A DNA stretch of 64,000 nucleotides from Gorillibacterium timonense. GTDB lineage: Bacteria > Bacillota > Bacilli > Paenibacillales > NBRC-103111. The notes beneath the pieces were generated by a model. The model had not been told where the DNA came from, searched no databases, and saw nothing but the letters and a program-made list of their open reading frames with translations. The position numbers were made by a program, and so were the translations under genes. Position 1 is the first letter of the stretch. Each line of letters begins with the position of its first letter. The stretch covers positions 591,246-655,245 of the forward strand of contig NZ_LN881723.1 in assembly GCF_001457415.1 (NCBI RefSeq). The letters are read 5' to 3'. Shown in pieces: positions 16,757-25,550 of this stretch.

Positions 16757-17653
16757 CTAGTGAATATCCTTCTTCTTGAAACGTCCGCCCATGACATCGT
16801 GGATATTGCCGATCGCGACGAAGGCGCTCGAATCTTTCTCTTCCACAATCGATTTGAGCTTTGCTTCCTCCAGACGGGTGATGACGATGAAGATGACTTT
16901 TTTGCCGTCGCCGGTGAAGGCTCCCTCGCCGTGAAGGAAGGTGACCCCGCGACCGAGCCGGTACGTGAGCGCCTCTCCGATCTCCTGATACTTGTCGCTG
17001 ATGATCCATACCGACTTCGATTGGTCGATCCCCTCTATGGTGACATCGATCATCTTGAAGGCGATAAAGTAAGCGATGAGCGAGTACATGGCGCTGTTCC
17101 AGTCAAAGACGAACCCGGCGCTGCCCAGAATGAACACATTGATGAACATGACGATTTCACCGACTGAAAAAGGCATCCGCTTGCTGACCAGAATGGCCAC
17201 AATTTCCGATCCATCGAGCGAACCGCCCGCGCGGATGACCAATCCGACGCCGACGCCGAGACATACACCGCCGAATACAGTCGCAAGAAGCGGAACGTCG
17301 GTTAAGGGCTTCACCGGATGAAGCAGCGTGGTTCCGATCGACATGACCACAACCGAGAACAGCGTGGAGAGGGCGAAGGTTTTGCCGATCTGCTTGTACC
17401 CGAGGAAGAGGAAAGGAATATTGAGGACGAGAAGAAAGACTCCGATGGGAATGCCGAACAAATGCGAGAAAATGATGGAAATACCGGTGATCCCGCCGTC
17501 GATGATGTTGTTCGGAACGAGGAAAATCTCCAGTCCGACCGAAAACAGGAGCGATCCGAAAATCATCGTAACCGCCCTCATCAGAAGGCGCGTTCCTGTC
17601 ATTTTCCGGTGCTGAACCTGTGCGATGGTGCTCTCTTTTGTCAAATGTGCCAA
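16757..17653 (-). CDS. YitT family membrane protein (DUF161 plus DUF2179)
   Basis: 298 residues: five to six membrane helices with the family pattern PNNIIDGGITGISII and GGSLDGSEIVAI, then a C-terminal cytoplasmic DUF2179 domain (about 220-298, GRGVTFLHGEGAFTG). Function is unsettled in the family; several paralogues are usual in Bacillales. The start is TTG 17653 with AAGGGGG about seven bases upstream. It is divergent from the rpiR-nagBA operon, with about 195 bp of AT-rich promoter DNA between. Confidence 0.88.
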   Translation of the reverse strand: MAHLTKESTIAQVQHRKMTGTRLLMRAVTMIFGSLLFSVGLEIFLVPNNIIDGGITGISIIFSHLFGIPIGVFLLVLNIPFLFLGYKQIGKTFALSTLFSVVVMSIGTTLLHPVKPLTDVPLLATVFGGVCLGVGVGLVIRAGGSLDGSEIVAILVSKRMPFSVGEIVMFINVFILGSAGFVFDWNSAMYSLIAYFIAFKMIDVTIEGIDQSKSVWIISDKYQEIGEALTYRLGRGVTFLHGEGAFTGDGKKVIFIVITRLEEAKLKSIVEEKDSSAFVAIGNIHDVMGGRFKKKDIH

Positions 17654-17751
17654 TAGAAATCCCCCTTATTCATCCGTATATAATGATTATATACTAAATA
17701 ATTGTAACCTTCATAGTGCAAATCCAAGATGGCTTTTCCGCTTAATCGGCA

Positions 17752-17781
17752 TTGATTTCAAGCCGGACTGTTTGGTATAGT
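17752..17781 (+). promoter_or_regulatory. Sigma-A-like promoter of the rpiR-nagBA operon
   Basis: TTGATT (17752-17757), 18-bp spacer, TATAGT (17776-17781). Predicted start of transcription near 17788, about 60 bp before the first gene. Confidence 0.6.
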
Positions 17782-17789
17782 GAATATGT

Positions 17790-17834
17790 AAATATTTTTC
17801 GTGAATCCGGCGTTATTGGTGAAAATATTTTTCG
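17790..17834 (+). promoter_or_regulatory. Direct-repeat operator candidate for the RpiR-type regulator
   Basis: AAATATTTTTCG occurs twice, at 17790-17801 and 17823-17834, 33 bp apart (about three helical turns), at and just after the predicted transcription start. The position suits autorepression by the regulator encoded immediately downstream. Inferred. Confidence 0.5.
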
Positions 17835-17848
17835 GGACGTGATTCTTT

Positions 17849-18703
17849 TTGAACCTGCTGAATGCCATCCGGGAAAAGGAGGCCGCTCTGAACCCGAAGG
17901 AGCGAGCCATCGCATCGTTCGTGCTTACTCATCCCCAGGAAACCGTGCAGATGACCATCACGGAGCTTGCGGAACGCTCGGGCGGAAGCACGGCGACCAT
18001 CTCGCGGTTTTGCCGGCTGTTCCTGGCCGGAGGCTTCTCTGAATTCAAGCTGCGCTTATCCACCGATCTCGTGCAAGCGCCGCCGCCTCAAAGCTATCAA
18101 GACATCGTGGCGGGCAATTCGCTGGATCGCATCGCCTCCGCCATGGAAGCGAACCTGCTCAGCTCCATCACCGATACGACGCGCAGCTTGGATATGCGGG
18201 AGATGCAGCGGGCGGTCGAAGCGCTCAACCAAGCCAGGCAGATCGATCTGTACGGCGTCGCCACTTCGGGGGTAGTCGCTCAAGATTTTTATCAGAAGCT
18301 GATCCGGATCGGCAAGCGCGCCGTCATGTTCGCCGATTCGCATATGCAGCTCACTTCCGCTTCCGCACTCACCAACGAGGATGTCGCCATCGCCATCTCC
18401 TACTCCGGAGAAACTCCGGAAACGGTCAAGGCTCTTCGTTCGGCGGCCGAAAGCGGGGCGACCGTCATCTCCCTGACCAAGTTCGGGCCGAATACGCTCG
18501 CTTCCCTCGCCGCCATCCGGCTGTATACTTCCAATCGCGAGGCAGGTCTTCGGCGCGGTGACATGGCTTCCCGCATCGCCCAGCTGCATGTGCTGGATAT
18601 TTTGTTCACCGCTATGATCAGCTCGAACTTCGACGAATATGTACCCCGCCTCGAAAAATCCTTTCAGGTGGTCAAAACCTATACCGGCAAGGAGGAACGC
18701 TAA
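17849..18703 (+). CDS. MurR/RpiR-family transcriptional regulator
   Basis: 284 residues: N-terminal helix-turn-helix of the RpiR type (about 1-75, ITELAERSGGSTATISRFC), then a SIS sugar-phosphate-binding domain (about 105-260, with YGVATSGVVAQDF and AISYSGETPETVKAL). It probably senses an amino-sugar phosphate and controls nagBA, which follows after one base. The start is TTG 17849, preceded only by a weak GGGACG; no ATG fits the conserved N terminus. Confidence 0.9.
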   Translation: MNLLNAIREKEAALNPKERAIASFVLTHPQETVQMTITELAERSGGSTATISRFCRLFLAGGFSEFKLRLSTDLVQAPPPQSYQDIVAGNSLDRIASAMEANLLSSITDTTRSLDMREMQRAVEALNQARQIDLYGVATSGVVAQDFYQKLIRIGKRAVMFADSHMQLTSASALTNEDVAIAISYSGETPETVKALRSAAESGATVISLTKFGPNTLASLAAIRLYTSNREAGLRRGDMASRIAQLHVLDILFTAMISSNFDEYVPRLEKSFQVVKTYTGKEER

Positions 18704-18704
18704 C

Positions 18705-19433
18705 ATGAATGTACATGTTTTCGATTCGAACGAGAAATTGAATGAAGCGGGAGCCGGCATCCTCATCGGCACGGTCCAGACGAAGCCGCGGGCCGTCCTC
18801 GGTCTCGCCACGGGCAGCACCCCGATCGGCATCTACGAGGAAGTCGTCAAGGAGTTCAAGCGCGGGCTCGTCAGCTTCCGTAAAGCGAGCACATACAACC
18901 TGGATGAGTACGTCGGGCTTCCCGCCGGGCATCCCGAGAGCTATCTGGAGTATATGAAGCATCATCTGTTCGATCACATCGATCTCCCTGCTGAATCCGC
19001 CCACATTCCGGATGGTTCCGCGGCTGATCCTGAGGAAGAGTGCAAGCGATACGATGCCATGCTCGCCGACGCCGGGCACATCGACCTGCAGCTGCTCGGT
19101 CTCGGCCATAACGGCCATATCGGCTTCAACGAGCCGGATCATGCGCTGAACAGCGCTACTCATGTGGTGAAGCTGCGCGAGCAGACACGGGCCGCCAACG
19201 CTCGCTTCTTCGGCTCGCTGGAGGAAGTGCCCACCCATGCCATAACGATGGGGGTCGGCGCGATTCTTAAAGCCAAAACCATTCTGCTCGTCGTCCGCGG
19301 TGCCGATAAAGCGGAGATCGTCCACCGCGCCTTGACGGGGCCGATTGCAACAGAGGTTCCAGCGTCTCTTCTGCAGACGCATCCGTCTCTCGTGGTGCTG
19401 CTGGACGCTGAAGCAGGGAGGTTATTTCGATGA
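18705..19433 (+). CDS. nagB: Glucosamine-6-phosphate deaminase
   Basis: 242 residues, the usual Bacillus-type length. It converts glucosamine 6-phosphate to fructose 6-phosphate and ammonia. Visible sites: LGLATGSTPIG (phosphate loop), NLDEYVGL with D67 as the proton-transfer base, and LGLGHNGHIGFNEP (131-144) with the ring-opening histidine. GGAGG stands before ATG 18705; its end overlaps nagA by four bases. This gives a compact rpiR-nagB-nagA operon for N-acetylglucosamine use. Confidence 0.95.
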   Translation: MNVHVFDSNEKLNEAGAGILIGTVQTKPRAVLGLATGSTPIGIYEEVVKEFKRGLVSFRKASTYNLDEYVGLPAGHPESYLEYMKHHLFDHIDLPAESAHIPDGSAADPEEECKRYDAMLADAGHIDLQLLGLGHNGHIGFNEPDHALNSATHVVKLREQTRAANARFFGSLEEVPTHAITMGVGAILKAKTILLVVRGADKAEIVHRALTGPIATEVPASLLQTHPSLVVLLDAEAGRLFR

Positions 19434-20605
19434 CCACACGAACCGCTAACGAATTTCGCATTGTCCATGCCCGGATCGTGACGCCCAATGGCATCGTGGA
19501 AGACGGCTCCCTGCTCGTTCGCGATGGAAGGATTGCCGAGATTACTTCAGGGACGCCATCCGGCGGTCAGGATGGCATCCCTTCCATCGACGCAGCCGGA
19601 GCTTGGCTCCTTCCCGGCTTTGTCGATGTCCACGTCCACGGCGGCGGCGGCAGCGATTTTATGGATGCGACGAAGGAAGCCTTCGACACGATCACGGCTT
19701 TGCACGGCAGAAACGGGACGACTTCGATGCTTGCCACCACCGTTACCGGCTCGAAGGAGTCTCAAGACCGAGTCCTTGCTGCGGTCAAGGAATACCGCGA
19801 GCAGCCGATGCCCTATGCACAGCTGGTCGGCGTTCACCTGGAAGGACCTTTTATCAACAAGAAGATGAAGGGAGCCCAGAATCCGGACTACATCGTTCCC
19901 CCTCAGAAGGAATGGTTGGAGGATTGGCTTGGAAGCTATCCCGGTGAAGTGAAGATTCAAACCCTCGCTCCGGAGAGCGAAGGGGCGCTGCCTTACATCG
20001 GGCAGCTTGTTACCGGCGGCGTTGTCGCTGCAGCGGGCCATACCGATGCCACCTATGATCAGGTGGAGGCGGCGGCAGATGCGGGACTCACCCACGCCGT
20101 TCACTGCTACAATGCGATGCGCGGCCTTCATCACCGCGAGCCGGGGACGCTCGGAGCGGTGCTGACGGACGACCGCATCATCGCCGAGGTGATCGCGGAC
20201 GGCCATCACGTCCACGCTGCCGGAGTCAAGCTGCTCTTCCGGCAAAAGGGCGCCGACAAGGTCATCCTCGTCACCGATGCGATCTCCGCCGCCGGCTTGG
20301 ACGATGGGGATTACGCGCTCGGCGGACTGCCCGTCCTCGTCGAGGGCGGCGTGGCGCGACTGAAGGAAAACGGCGCGCTTGCCGGGAGCACGCTGACGAT
20401 GATCGGCGCCTTCCGCTTTGCGGTCACGCAGGCGGGTGCCTCCATCGAGGAGGCGAGCCGCATGGCCAGCGGCAATCCGTCTCGGCAGATCGGCATCGAT
20501 GCCGAGACGGGCACGCTTGAGCCGGGCAAGCAGGCGGATCTGCTACTGCTCAGCGCCGATCTCACGCTTGAGCAGGTTTGGGTGAAAGGCAGGCCGTTAG
20601 ATTGA
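19430..20605 (+). CDS. nagA: N-acetylglucosamine-6-phosphate deacetylase
   Basis: 391 residues of the amidohydrolase superfamily. It removes the acetyl group from GlcNAc 6-phosphate, giving the NagB substrate. Seen: VDVHVHGGGG, the metal glutamate in HLEGPF, AAGHTDA, HCYNAMRGLHHREPG and the catalytic aspartate in VTDAISAAG. It starts four bases inside nagB (ATGA), so translation is coupled. A strong terminator follows at 20725. Confidence 0.95.
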   Translation: MTTRTANEFRIVHARIVTPNGIVEDGSLLVRDGRIAEITSGTPSGGQDGIPSIDAAGAWLLPGFVDVHVHGGGGSDFMDATKEAFDTITALHGRNGTTSMLATTVTGSKESQDRVLAAVKEYREQPMPYAQLVGVHLEGPFINKKMKGAQNPDYIVPPQKEWLEDWLGSYPGEVKIQTLAPESEGALPYIGQLVTGGVVAAAGHTDATYDQVEAAADAGLTHAVHCYNAMRGLHHREPGTLGAVLTDDRIIAEVIADGHHVHAAGVKLLFRQKGADKVILVTDAISAAGLDDGDYALGGLPVLVEGGVARLKENGALAGSTLTMIGAFRFAVTQAGASIEEASRMASGNPSRQIGIDAETGTLEPGKQADLLLLSADLTLEQVWVKGRPLD

Positions 20606-20724
20606 TCGGTCGTACCTGCAACGGTTTTGAAGCTACGGCTAACCTGCTGGTTTCGGATTCCGTCGATTCGCTTCTTTCGAGAGGATGAAATCTGTAACCA
20701 AAGGCGAACACGATAACGATATAC

Positions 20725-20774
20725 AAAGCCCTCATAGTCAGCTGTTATCTGTAGCTGATCCTATGAGGGCTTTT
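20725..20774. terminator. Bidirectional terminator between nagA and the ywbE group
   Basis: AAAGCCCTCATAG pairs with CTATGAGGGCTTT, with T-rich DNA on the plus side. It serves nagA and can also end the leftward ywbE group, whose last gene stops at 20841. Confidence 0.85.
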
Positions 20775-20840
20775 CCTTGAGTGAGAAGTCTAGAGTCGGG
20801 TCTCATCCTCCCTACGACATCAGCCATGGAAGTGCAGCCG

Positions 20841-21017
20841 CTATTCCCGCAAGGCATCGCGCAGGCGGGAAGAAGCATGATCTCCGCTGTTTCCCCGCGC
20901 CTTCCCCTGCCTCAACCGCAGCAACTCCTTGCGCAATCGCTCGTTCTCCGCTTCCAGCTCCTTGATCCGTTCTCGAGCTTCCTCCAGCAATTGCTCTTCC
21001 CCTGCCGGATGATTCAT
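20841..21017 (-). CDS. 58-residue coiled-coil protein coupled to ywbE
   Basis: A short frame, ATG 21017 to TAG 20841. The start codon overlaps the ywbE stop (ATGA) and follows GGAAAGGAAG. After MNHPAGEEQ the protein is a continuous charged heptad helix (LLEEAREREL-like spacing, with ELEAENERLRKELLRL in the middle), then a polar tail ending RLRDALRE. It has the look of a leucine-zipper or SlyX-like small protein. The tight overlap and the heptad pattern argue for a real gene. Function unknown. Confidence 0.65.
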   Translation of the reverse strand: MNHPAGEEQLLEEARERIKELEAENERLRKELLRLRQGKARGNSGDHASSRLRDALRE

Positions 21018-21244
21018 GGTGTTTCTTCCTTTCCCGCACCCAGCTCGCGAGGAGAGATGACAGCTTGAACGCGTCCCACCTGACCATCCGTGAGCCGGAC
21101 CTTGATTCCATGGGGGTGTGTCGGAGAGTTCGTCAACAGCTCTTTCACCGTTCCCCGCGTCAACCGGCCTGTCCGCTGATCCGTCTTCAGGACGATATCC
21201 ACTTCCAGACCGGGACGGATATCGCTGCGTTTGCGTCCATCCAT
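21014..21244 (-). CDS. ywbE: YwbE family protein (DUF2196)
   Basis: 76 residues: MDGRKRSDIRPGLEVDIV, then QRTGRLTRGTVKELLT and HPHGIKVRLTDGQVGRV, the signature of the small basic YwbE family. It is predicted to be an SH3-like beta protein and may bind nucleic acid; the role is not established. I start it at ATG 21244 behind GGAGGAGA, not at 21289. It lies 47 bp after the DEAD-box helicase stop and is coupled to a coiled-coil ORF, so the three are probably cotranscribed. Confidence 0.88.
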   Translation of the reverse strand: MDGRKRSDIRPGLEVDIVLKTDQRTGRLTRGTVKELLTNSPTHPHGIKVRLTDGQVGRVQAVISPRELGAGKEETP

Positions 21245-21291
21245 GCGACTCCTCTCCTCCTTACCCGGTTTTGTTAACATGCTGCGCAAGA

Positions 21292-22848
21292 CTACTTGCC
21301 GCGGCGACCTTGAGAGCCGCTTTTGCCACCGCTTCGTCCACCGCTTCGTCCGCCGCTTTGACTTCCTTTGTAGCCTCCTTGACGCTTGCTATCCGATCTT
21401 CCGGCCGCCGGTCGAGGGCTTGCACCACCGCGAGCACCGACCGAACGCTTATCGCGTCTGTCCGCGTTCTGCGGACCGCCGGAACGGTGTTCGCTTCCGC
21501 CAACGCGTGAACTGCTTGACCGTCGGTCACCTTCTCCCTCGCGCGAACCGCCGGAACGGCGTTCGCTTCCGCCGACGCGTGAACCGCTTGACCGTCGGTC
21601 GCCTTCCCCCTCGCGCGGACCGCCGGAACGCCGCTCCCGGCCTCCGCTTCTACCGCTTGACGCGCGTCCAGACTCACTAGCGGAACGGCCTTTACGTGAG
21701 GCGGAGGACCCGCTGCTCCCGGCGGCCATCCCCGTCCCATCCATCCTCCGCTTTTCCAGCGTCAATTGAATATCGCGTTCGATCGCCATCAGCTTCTCGC
21801 GGTCATGGGACGTTACCAAGGTGATGGCCATGCCCTTTTGGCTTGCCCGCCCGGTACGTCCGATCCGGTGGATGTAGCTCTCGCCGTCCAGCGGAATGTC
21901 GTAATTGACGACATGGGTCACGCCTTCGATATCGAGTCCGCGGGCCGCTACATCGGTTGCCACCAGGATCTGCAGCTTGGCGTCGCGGAACCGCTTCATC
22001 ACCTGCTCGCGCTTAGCCTGGCTCAGATCGCCGTGCAGTTCATCGGCATTGAAGCCGTTTTGGATGAGCACCTCATTCAGCTTCTTCGCGCGGATTTTCG
22101 TCCGGCAGAAGACGACGGCCAAATACGGCTTATGTTGAGCGATGAGCTGCATGAGCGCCTGCTGCTTGCCCCGGTCCGTCGTCTCGATCACGAGCTGCTT
22201 GATGTTGTCGAGCGTGATCTTGCGGCCTTTCACGACGATATCCTCCGGCTGGAACATGTAGCGGGTCGCAAGCTTGCGCACATTGTCGGGCATCGTCGCG
22301 GAGAACAGCAACGTCTGCCGCATCCCCGGCATCTGTCGGATAATTCCTTCGACCTCCGGCAGAAAGCCCATGTGCAGCATCTGATCCGCTTCGTCCAGGA
22401 CCAGGATGGAGAGCGAGGACAGCTCGACCGTTCCTCGGCCCAGATGATCGAGCAGCCGCCCTGGCGTCGCTACGATCACATGCGGCGCTGTCTTCAGCTT
22501 GCGGATCTGGCCTTCGACGTCCTGTCCGCCGTAAGCGGCCAGAACGGATGCGCCGACCGCCGGAGCCAGCTTGCGGATCTCGTCCGTGATCTGGATTGCC
22601 AGCTCCCGCGTCGGGGTCAGGATCAGGGCTTGCACCTCATCGCGCTCCGTATCGACCTTTTCCAGAATCGGCAGCACAAAAGCAAGCGTCTTCCCCGTTC
22701 CGGTCTGGGCCTGTCCGATCACGTCCTTGCCCGTTAGAATGAGCGGGATGGTCCGCTCCTGCACAGGGGTAGGCACCGCTACCCCGTTTTGTTGAAGCCG
22801 CCGGGCCAACACAGGCCGGACGCCAAGCTCAATGAAAGTTTCAGCCAT
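21292..22848 (-). CDS. DEAD-box RNA helicase with Arg/Gly/Ser-rich tail
   Basis: 518 residues. RecA-like core with the Q motif near 28, Walker A AQTGTGKT (47-54), PTRELA, DEAD (152-155), SAT (183-185), ARGLD and HRIGRTGR (327-334). It unwinds RNA in ATP-dependent remodelling (ribosome assembly, decay, cold response). From about residue 370 the core gives way to a disordered, strongly basic RG/SG-rich tail of about 145 residues that includes two 24-residue repeats. Such tails bind RNA and can drive condensate formation. The closest named relative is CshA, but the tail is not that of B. subtilis CshA, so no symbol is given. Confidence 0.93.
   Translation of the reverse strand: MAETFIELGVRPVLARRLQQNGVAVPTPVQERTIPLILTGKDVIGQAQTGTGKTLAFVLPILEKVDTERDEVQALILTPTRELAIQITDEIRKLAPAVGASVLAAYGGQDVEGQIRKLKTAPHVIVATPGRLLDHLGRGTVELSSLSILVLDEADQMLHMGFLPEVEGIIRQMPGMRQTLLFSATMPDNVRKLATRYMFQPEDIVVKGRKITLDNIKQLVIETTDRGKQQALMQLIAQHKPYLAVVFCRTKIRAKKLNEVLIQNGFNADELHGDLSQAKREQVMKRFRDAKLQILVATDVAARGLDIEGVTHVVNYDIPLDGESYIHRIGRTGRASQKGMAITLVTSHDREKLMAIERDIQLTLEKRRMDGTGMAAGSSGSSASRKGRSASESGRASSGRSGGRERRSGGPREGEGDRRSSGSRVGGSERRSGGSREGEGDRRSSSSRVGGSEHRSGGPQNADRRDKRSVGARGGASPRPAAGRSDSKRQGGYKGSQSGGRSGGRSGGKSGSQGRRGK
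21490..21633 (-). repeat. Two 72-bp tandem repeats in the helicase tail
   Basis: They encode two successive 24-residue units of the form RRSGG-REGEGDRRSS-SRVGGSE (about residues 407-454). The DNA units are almost identical, so copy number may change by slippage. Confidence 0.8.
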
Positions 22849-23063
22849 AAATGCATCCTCGTTCCTTCATTATCGTATCGTATGCCTCATCCGATTGTTT
22901 CCGTTCTCGCGAAGCAGAACCTTCATTATAGCATGAACACGGGGCGGTCTGCCGCATATTTCCTCCGATTCGGGCTTCGTTCTTAAGGTTCCCTTCACAG
23001 TCCGGCCTTACCCTTGATCGTTGCCCTGCTTTACAGATTGTATCTGTTGATTCTGCGCTGCGT

Positions 23064-23720
23064 TTACGAGTGATCCGTAGCTTTCGCTTTCGCTTCAGTC
23101 GGCTTGCCCGTTATCGATCCCGACGGGTAATGCCCGTTCCTCAGCTTTCGGATCGAATAGCCGAAATCCATTTGCAGATGCGGATAATCCGGGAAATTCT
23201 CCCAATCTCCGCCCCACGTAAATCCTAGCTTCTTCGCCATAGCGACAACTTCCATCCAGTCGGATTTTCCGTTGCCGTTTCCGTCCAGCTCCAAGTCCCA
23301 AACGACATCGCCATCGCTAGCCTGAAGGGCAAAATCGACCGCCAGCCCATAATTGTGATAGGAGTGTCCGCCCTTCGCCTTCGTGACGATCGGCCCGTCG
23401 GTCACCCTTCCTTGATCGTAGAGGCCGTCCTGCTCTTCCTTGCTGCGGAAGCCGGTCGTCAGCACCATGCGAATCCCGCGTTTACCGGCAAGCGCGACCA
23501 GCTCCTTGCTCTTGGCATCCACCGTGGGATGCAGGCCGATCACGGAAGCAGGCTGGCGAAACGGGTTGTGCACAACCCCCTGCTCGTTTAAGAGCTTGCC
23601 CAAAAGCAGAATGCCGAGCAAGATGATCAAGAAGCGCAGGAAGCGCCGTTTCCGAACGACGGGCTTCGTTCGCCTCGGGCTGCGCCCTTTTTCCGGATAG
23701 GCCGGTTCTCTTTGCAGCAT
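23064..23720 (-). CDS. Membrane-anchored M15-family D-alanyl/L-alanyl peptidase (CwlK/VanY type)
   Basis: 218 residues: basic N terminus, one membrane helix (about 27-45), then an extracytoplasmic zinc peptidase with TTGFRSKEEQD, the zinc ligands in GGHSYHNYGLAVDF (H119, D129) and DYPHLQM. Such enzymes cleave peptidoglycan stem peptides. I choose ATG 23720 because AGAGGAG stands six bases upstream; a longer frame begins at 23750. The tail after the catalytic domain is short and polar. Monocistronic; nothing is seen in 22849-23063. Confidence 0.85.
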   Translation of the reverse strand: MLQREPAYPEKGRSPRRTKPVVRKRRFLRFLIILLGILLLGKLLNEQGVVHNPFRQPASVIGLHPTVDAKSKELVALAGKRGIRMVLTTGFRSKEEQDGLYDQGRVTDGPIVTKAKGGHSYHNYGLAVDFALQASDGDVVWDLELDGNGNGKSDWMEVVAMAKKLGFTWGGDWENFPDYPHLQMDFGYSIRKLRNGHYPSGSITGKPTEAKAKATDHS

Positions 23721-23935
23721 ACGAATCTCCTCTGTTCGATTACTCCCCACCAGTGTACCATACCCTCAACCGGATTCGCCCGAAAAACCGTTCCTCTTGC
23801 ATCTGAATGCACGAATTTCGCGAAGTTTTGAAAAGGGTTTCCTCCCACCGGCGGCGAAGGATATATGGAAGCGAATTCCATTCGAATTCCTATAGCATCC
23901 CCACTCCTATCATCAAGAAAGAAGGTCTCCCGTTC

Positions 23936-25432
23936 ATGGCAAAACCGGGCAATGCCATCATCCATTCGTACCTCCCCCGAATTACTCCGGAGGAAGCTGG
24001 GGTATCCTCCCGCCAGATCAAAGGATTTCTAGACGCCGTTCATAAAAAAGGAATCCGTCTCCATACCTTTCTTGCCGTTCGTGAAGGAAAGGTATTTGCC
24101 GAGGCCTATTTCCCCCCCTATACGCCCACTCAATTGCAGCAGGTGTTCTCCCTCAGCAAAAGCTTCACATCTGTGGCCGTCGGGATGGCGGTTGAAGAGG
24201 GACGGTTGAAGCTCACCGATCATGTGGTCTCCTTCTTTCCAGCAAACGAACTGCCCAAATCATTCGATCCGAAGCTGAAGGAGCTGACCGTTCGCGATCT
24301 GCTTCGAATGGCGACCGGACAAGCACAGGAGCGTTGGGACGGGAGCAATTGGGTCCATTCTTTCTTCAGCGAACCCGTACACGATGAGAAGAGCGGACAG
24401 CTGTTCCGCTACAACACGCTCGGCACTCACATGTGCTCGGTCATCCTTCACAAGCTCGGCATTGATCTGGAGGAGTACTTGCTTCGAAAATTAATTCTTC
24501 CGCTCGGCATTGAAGGGACGCGCTGGCTGCGCAGTCCGCAAAAAATTGGCATAGGCGGCTTCGGGCTCAGCCTCATTCCCGAGCTTATCGCCAAATTCGG
24601 AATTCTCCTGCTTCAGGAAGGCCGCTGGGAAGGGGTTCAGCTCGTTCCCGCCTGGTACGTGCACGAAGCGACCTCCCACCAAATCGATACGGTTGCGGAA
24701 GGAATCGAAGTCCGGGAGGGCGATTGGGCTCAAGGCTACGGCTATCAGTTCTGGCAGTGCACGCACGGCTCTTTCCGCGGGGATGGCATGTATTCGCAGT
24801 TCTGTGTCGTGACCCCGGACAAGAAAACCGTATTCGCCGCCACCTCATTCTCTGACGATTACCAGGGCCTGCTCGATGTCTATTATGAGTATATCCTCGA
24901 ACAACTGGCGGATGCTCCCCTCCCTGTTGATCCAGTGGCTGCCGCCGAGCTGGCGGAGCATTATCCGGAGAGTGGGGAGTGGCATAACGGGAAACCAACT
25001 GCCTACTCCTATCCGGCTCCTCTTCAGGTGGATGACGACGACACAGCAGGTAAAGGCTGGGACGGCTTGTCCATGCAGTTCCGCACAGCGAATAAAATCA
25101 TACTGCCACTCTTGTCTCAGAGTATGAGCGTTTCTCTACAAGCTAAGGGAGACACGCTGCTGCTCAGAACCGGACGTGCAACGTTTCAGGCTGCTCGCGG
25201 AACGAATGTCGATTCGACCGTCTCCTACAAGGGGCTGCGGAATACCCGGTATATCGCCAGCTATGCGACGCGGGGGACCGACATCCTCGAATTTCGCCTC
25301 TTCTTAGTCGAGCACATGGAAGATCTTCTTTTTCGCTTTCAAAAGCAAGAAGGTGCAGTGGAGCTCACTCTCTTCGACGTCCATAATGGACAGGAGAACG
25401 TGCTCCTGAACTCGATTGGATCCCTGAAATAA
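23936..25432 (+). CDS. Serine hydrolase, beta-lactamase/penicillin-binding-protein fold
   Basis: 498 residues without signal peptide. The nucleophile motif SxxK is FSLSKSF (S72, K75) and the YxN element is FRYNT; the fold is that of class C beta-lactamase relatives (esterase/peptidase EstB-like). A C-terminal region from about 360 is a separate beta-rich part. Substrate unknown; most such cytosolic members are esterases or D-aminopeptidases, not drug-resistance enzymes. Start taken at ATG 23936 with GAAGG upstream; the longer frame from 23807 lacks such a site. Confidence 0.85.
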   Translation: MAKPGNAIIHSYLPRITPEEAGVSSRQIKGFLDAVHKKGIRLHTFLAVREGKVFAEAYFPPYTPTQLQQVFSLSKSFTSVAVGMAVEEGRLKLTDHVVSFFPANELPKSFDPKLKELTVRDLLRMATGQAQERWDGSNWVHSFFSEPVHDEKSGQLFRYNTLGTHMCSVILHKLGIDLEEYLLRKLILPLGIEGTRWLRSPQKIGIGGFGLSLIPELIAKFGILLLQEGRWEGVQLVPAWYVHEATSHQIDTVAEGIEVREGDWAQGYGYQFWQCTHGSFRGDGMYSQFCVVTPDKKTVFAATSFSDDYQGLLDVYYEYILEQLADAPLPVDPVAAAELAEHYPESGEWHNGKPTAYSYPAPLQVDDDDTAGKGWDGLSMQFRTANKIILPLLSQSMSVSLQAKGDTLLLRTGRATFQAARGTNVDSTVSYKGLRNTRYIASYATRGTDILEFRLFLVEHMEDLLFRFQKQEGAVELTLFDVHNGQENVLLNSIGSLK

Positions 25433-25493
25433 AAATAGAGAAACAGGCTCGCTTCCGTCACATTTTTCCTAACCTTTTTTCCAAAGAATTTAG

Positions 25494-25550
25494 TATAATG
25501 TACAGGATGCCTTCCGGAAGTTTTCAAGCGCGCTTCCGGACTGTTTTTTT
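25494..25550 (+). promoter_or_regulatory. Promoter -10 and terminator-like leader hairpin before the exonuclease gene
   Basis: A perfect TATAAT lies at 25494-25499. About 15 bp later TCCGGAAG pairs with CTTCCGGA and is followed by ACTG and seven T, and only then comes the ribosome site and ATG 25569. It may be the terminator of the upstream gene (stop 25432) or, given the promoter before it, an attenuator in the leader. No good -35 box is visible. Confidence 0.5.

Noticed and set aside
17752..18042. Alternative frame upstream of the RpiR-type gene
   Set aside because: It covers the promoter and repeat region and is out of frame with the conserved helix-turn-helix; the TTG at 17849 gives the family N terminus.
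21766..22737. 323-codon plus-strand frame opposite the DEAD-box helicase
   Set aside because: Antisense shadow; the helicase has every motif on the other strand.
23936..25432. Beta-lactam resistance gene
   Set aside because: Only the general serine-hydrolase fold is present and there is no secretion signal; such proteins are mostly esterases or peptidases.
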